Part shown: positions 63,785 through 64,000 of the stretch, in pieces
How positions within the stretch are numbered: the first letter of the stretch is position 1
Layout: every line of letters begins with the position of its first letter
DNA from: Achatina immaculata
Taxonomy: Eukaryota; Mollusca; Gastropoda; Stylommatophora; Achatinidae
Length of the DNA stretch: 64,000 nucleotides
Assembly: GCA_009760885.1 (NCBI GenBank)
Contig: CM019708.1
Location: 12,883,931-12,947,930, forward strand
Direction: 5' to 3'
Made by a program: the position numbers and the translations under genes
The notes under the pieces: generated by a model
The model's input: only the letters and a program-made list of their open reading frames with translations
Database searches by the model: none
Told to the model about the DNA's origin: nothing

Positions 63785-64000
63785 GATATTAACACAGCAT
63801 GAATCATTCAGTGATCTCATGTCCTGATTTGGAAAGACGTAAAGGGGGAGTGGGGGGGGGGGAAGAGAAGAAACAGAGATGAGCATTGGATATTGTGATC
63901 GTAAACTATTGTTTATTTCCCTCACCGGAGATATTCGAAGATACATGGACAATTTTTTGTTGTTGTTGTTCATTAGTCTCTTAGCTGAAATTTAGGTCGC
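63785..64000 (+). repeat. Right copy of the long direct repeat flanking LINE A5
   Basis: Begins directly after the AG-rich tail of A5 and repeats 62031-62252 to the end of the window, so its true end is not seen. Confidence 0.93.

Overview
The window is eukaryotic nuclear DNA. It is AT-rich and dense in introns and retroelements. One conserved host gene is clear: a minus-strand orthologue of EIF4G2 (DAP5/NAT1/p97), a translation initiation scaffold. I can follow 15 coding exons in consistent phase from 23648 down to 3095. They cover the MIF4G domain, the central linker and the start of the MA3 domain; the rest of MA3 and the W2 domain lie below position 1. The start codon is unresolved. A possible 5' exon and promoter sits near 28.4-28.6 kb. 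The 18S rDNA head and the mix of RTE-type LINEs, Penelope-like elements, mariner and pogo copies suggest an invertebrate, most likely a gastropod mollusc. That taxonomic call is inference.

Layout. 0.1-6.3 kb: two copies of RTE-like LINE family B, a Penelope-like fold-back with a GIY-YIG remnant, and one EIF4G2 exon. 7-23.7 kb: the other 14 EIF4G2 exons, whose introns hold LINE families A, C and G, an RNase H LINE remnant and a 21-unit 33-bp minisatellite beside a splice donor. 24.7-31.4 kb: LINE remnants, a second Penelope-like fold-back and a dead mariner. 32.4-35.0 kb: modular GC-rich repeats fused to a deleted 5' 18S rDNA fragment with its probable 5' ETS. 35.6-38.5 kb: two LINEs joined through an AT microsatellite. 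39.0-40.3 kb: a pogo/Tigger element with TIRs and a TA duplication. 42-46 kb: three LINE remnants. 46.4-64 kb: sparse noncoding DNA with a possible plus-strand 5' exon, LINE tails, a 17-unit 41-bp array, a perfect hairpin, and a family A LINE flanked by a direct repeat of more than 200 bp.

The genes do not form an operon-like system. The elements most worth following are the Penelope-like fold-backs with hammerhead-like cores, the set of LINE families each ending in its own microsatellite, two family A insertions that share the same inactivating change, the rDNA chimera, and the acceptor-like minisatellite inside EIF4G2. I saw no complete transposon gene without breaks, no intact RNA gene and no CRISPR array.
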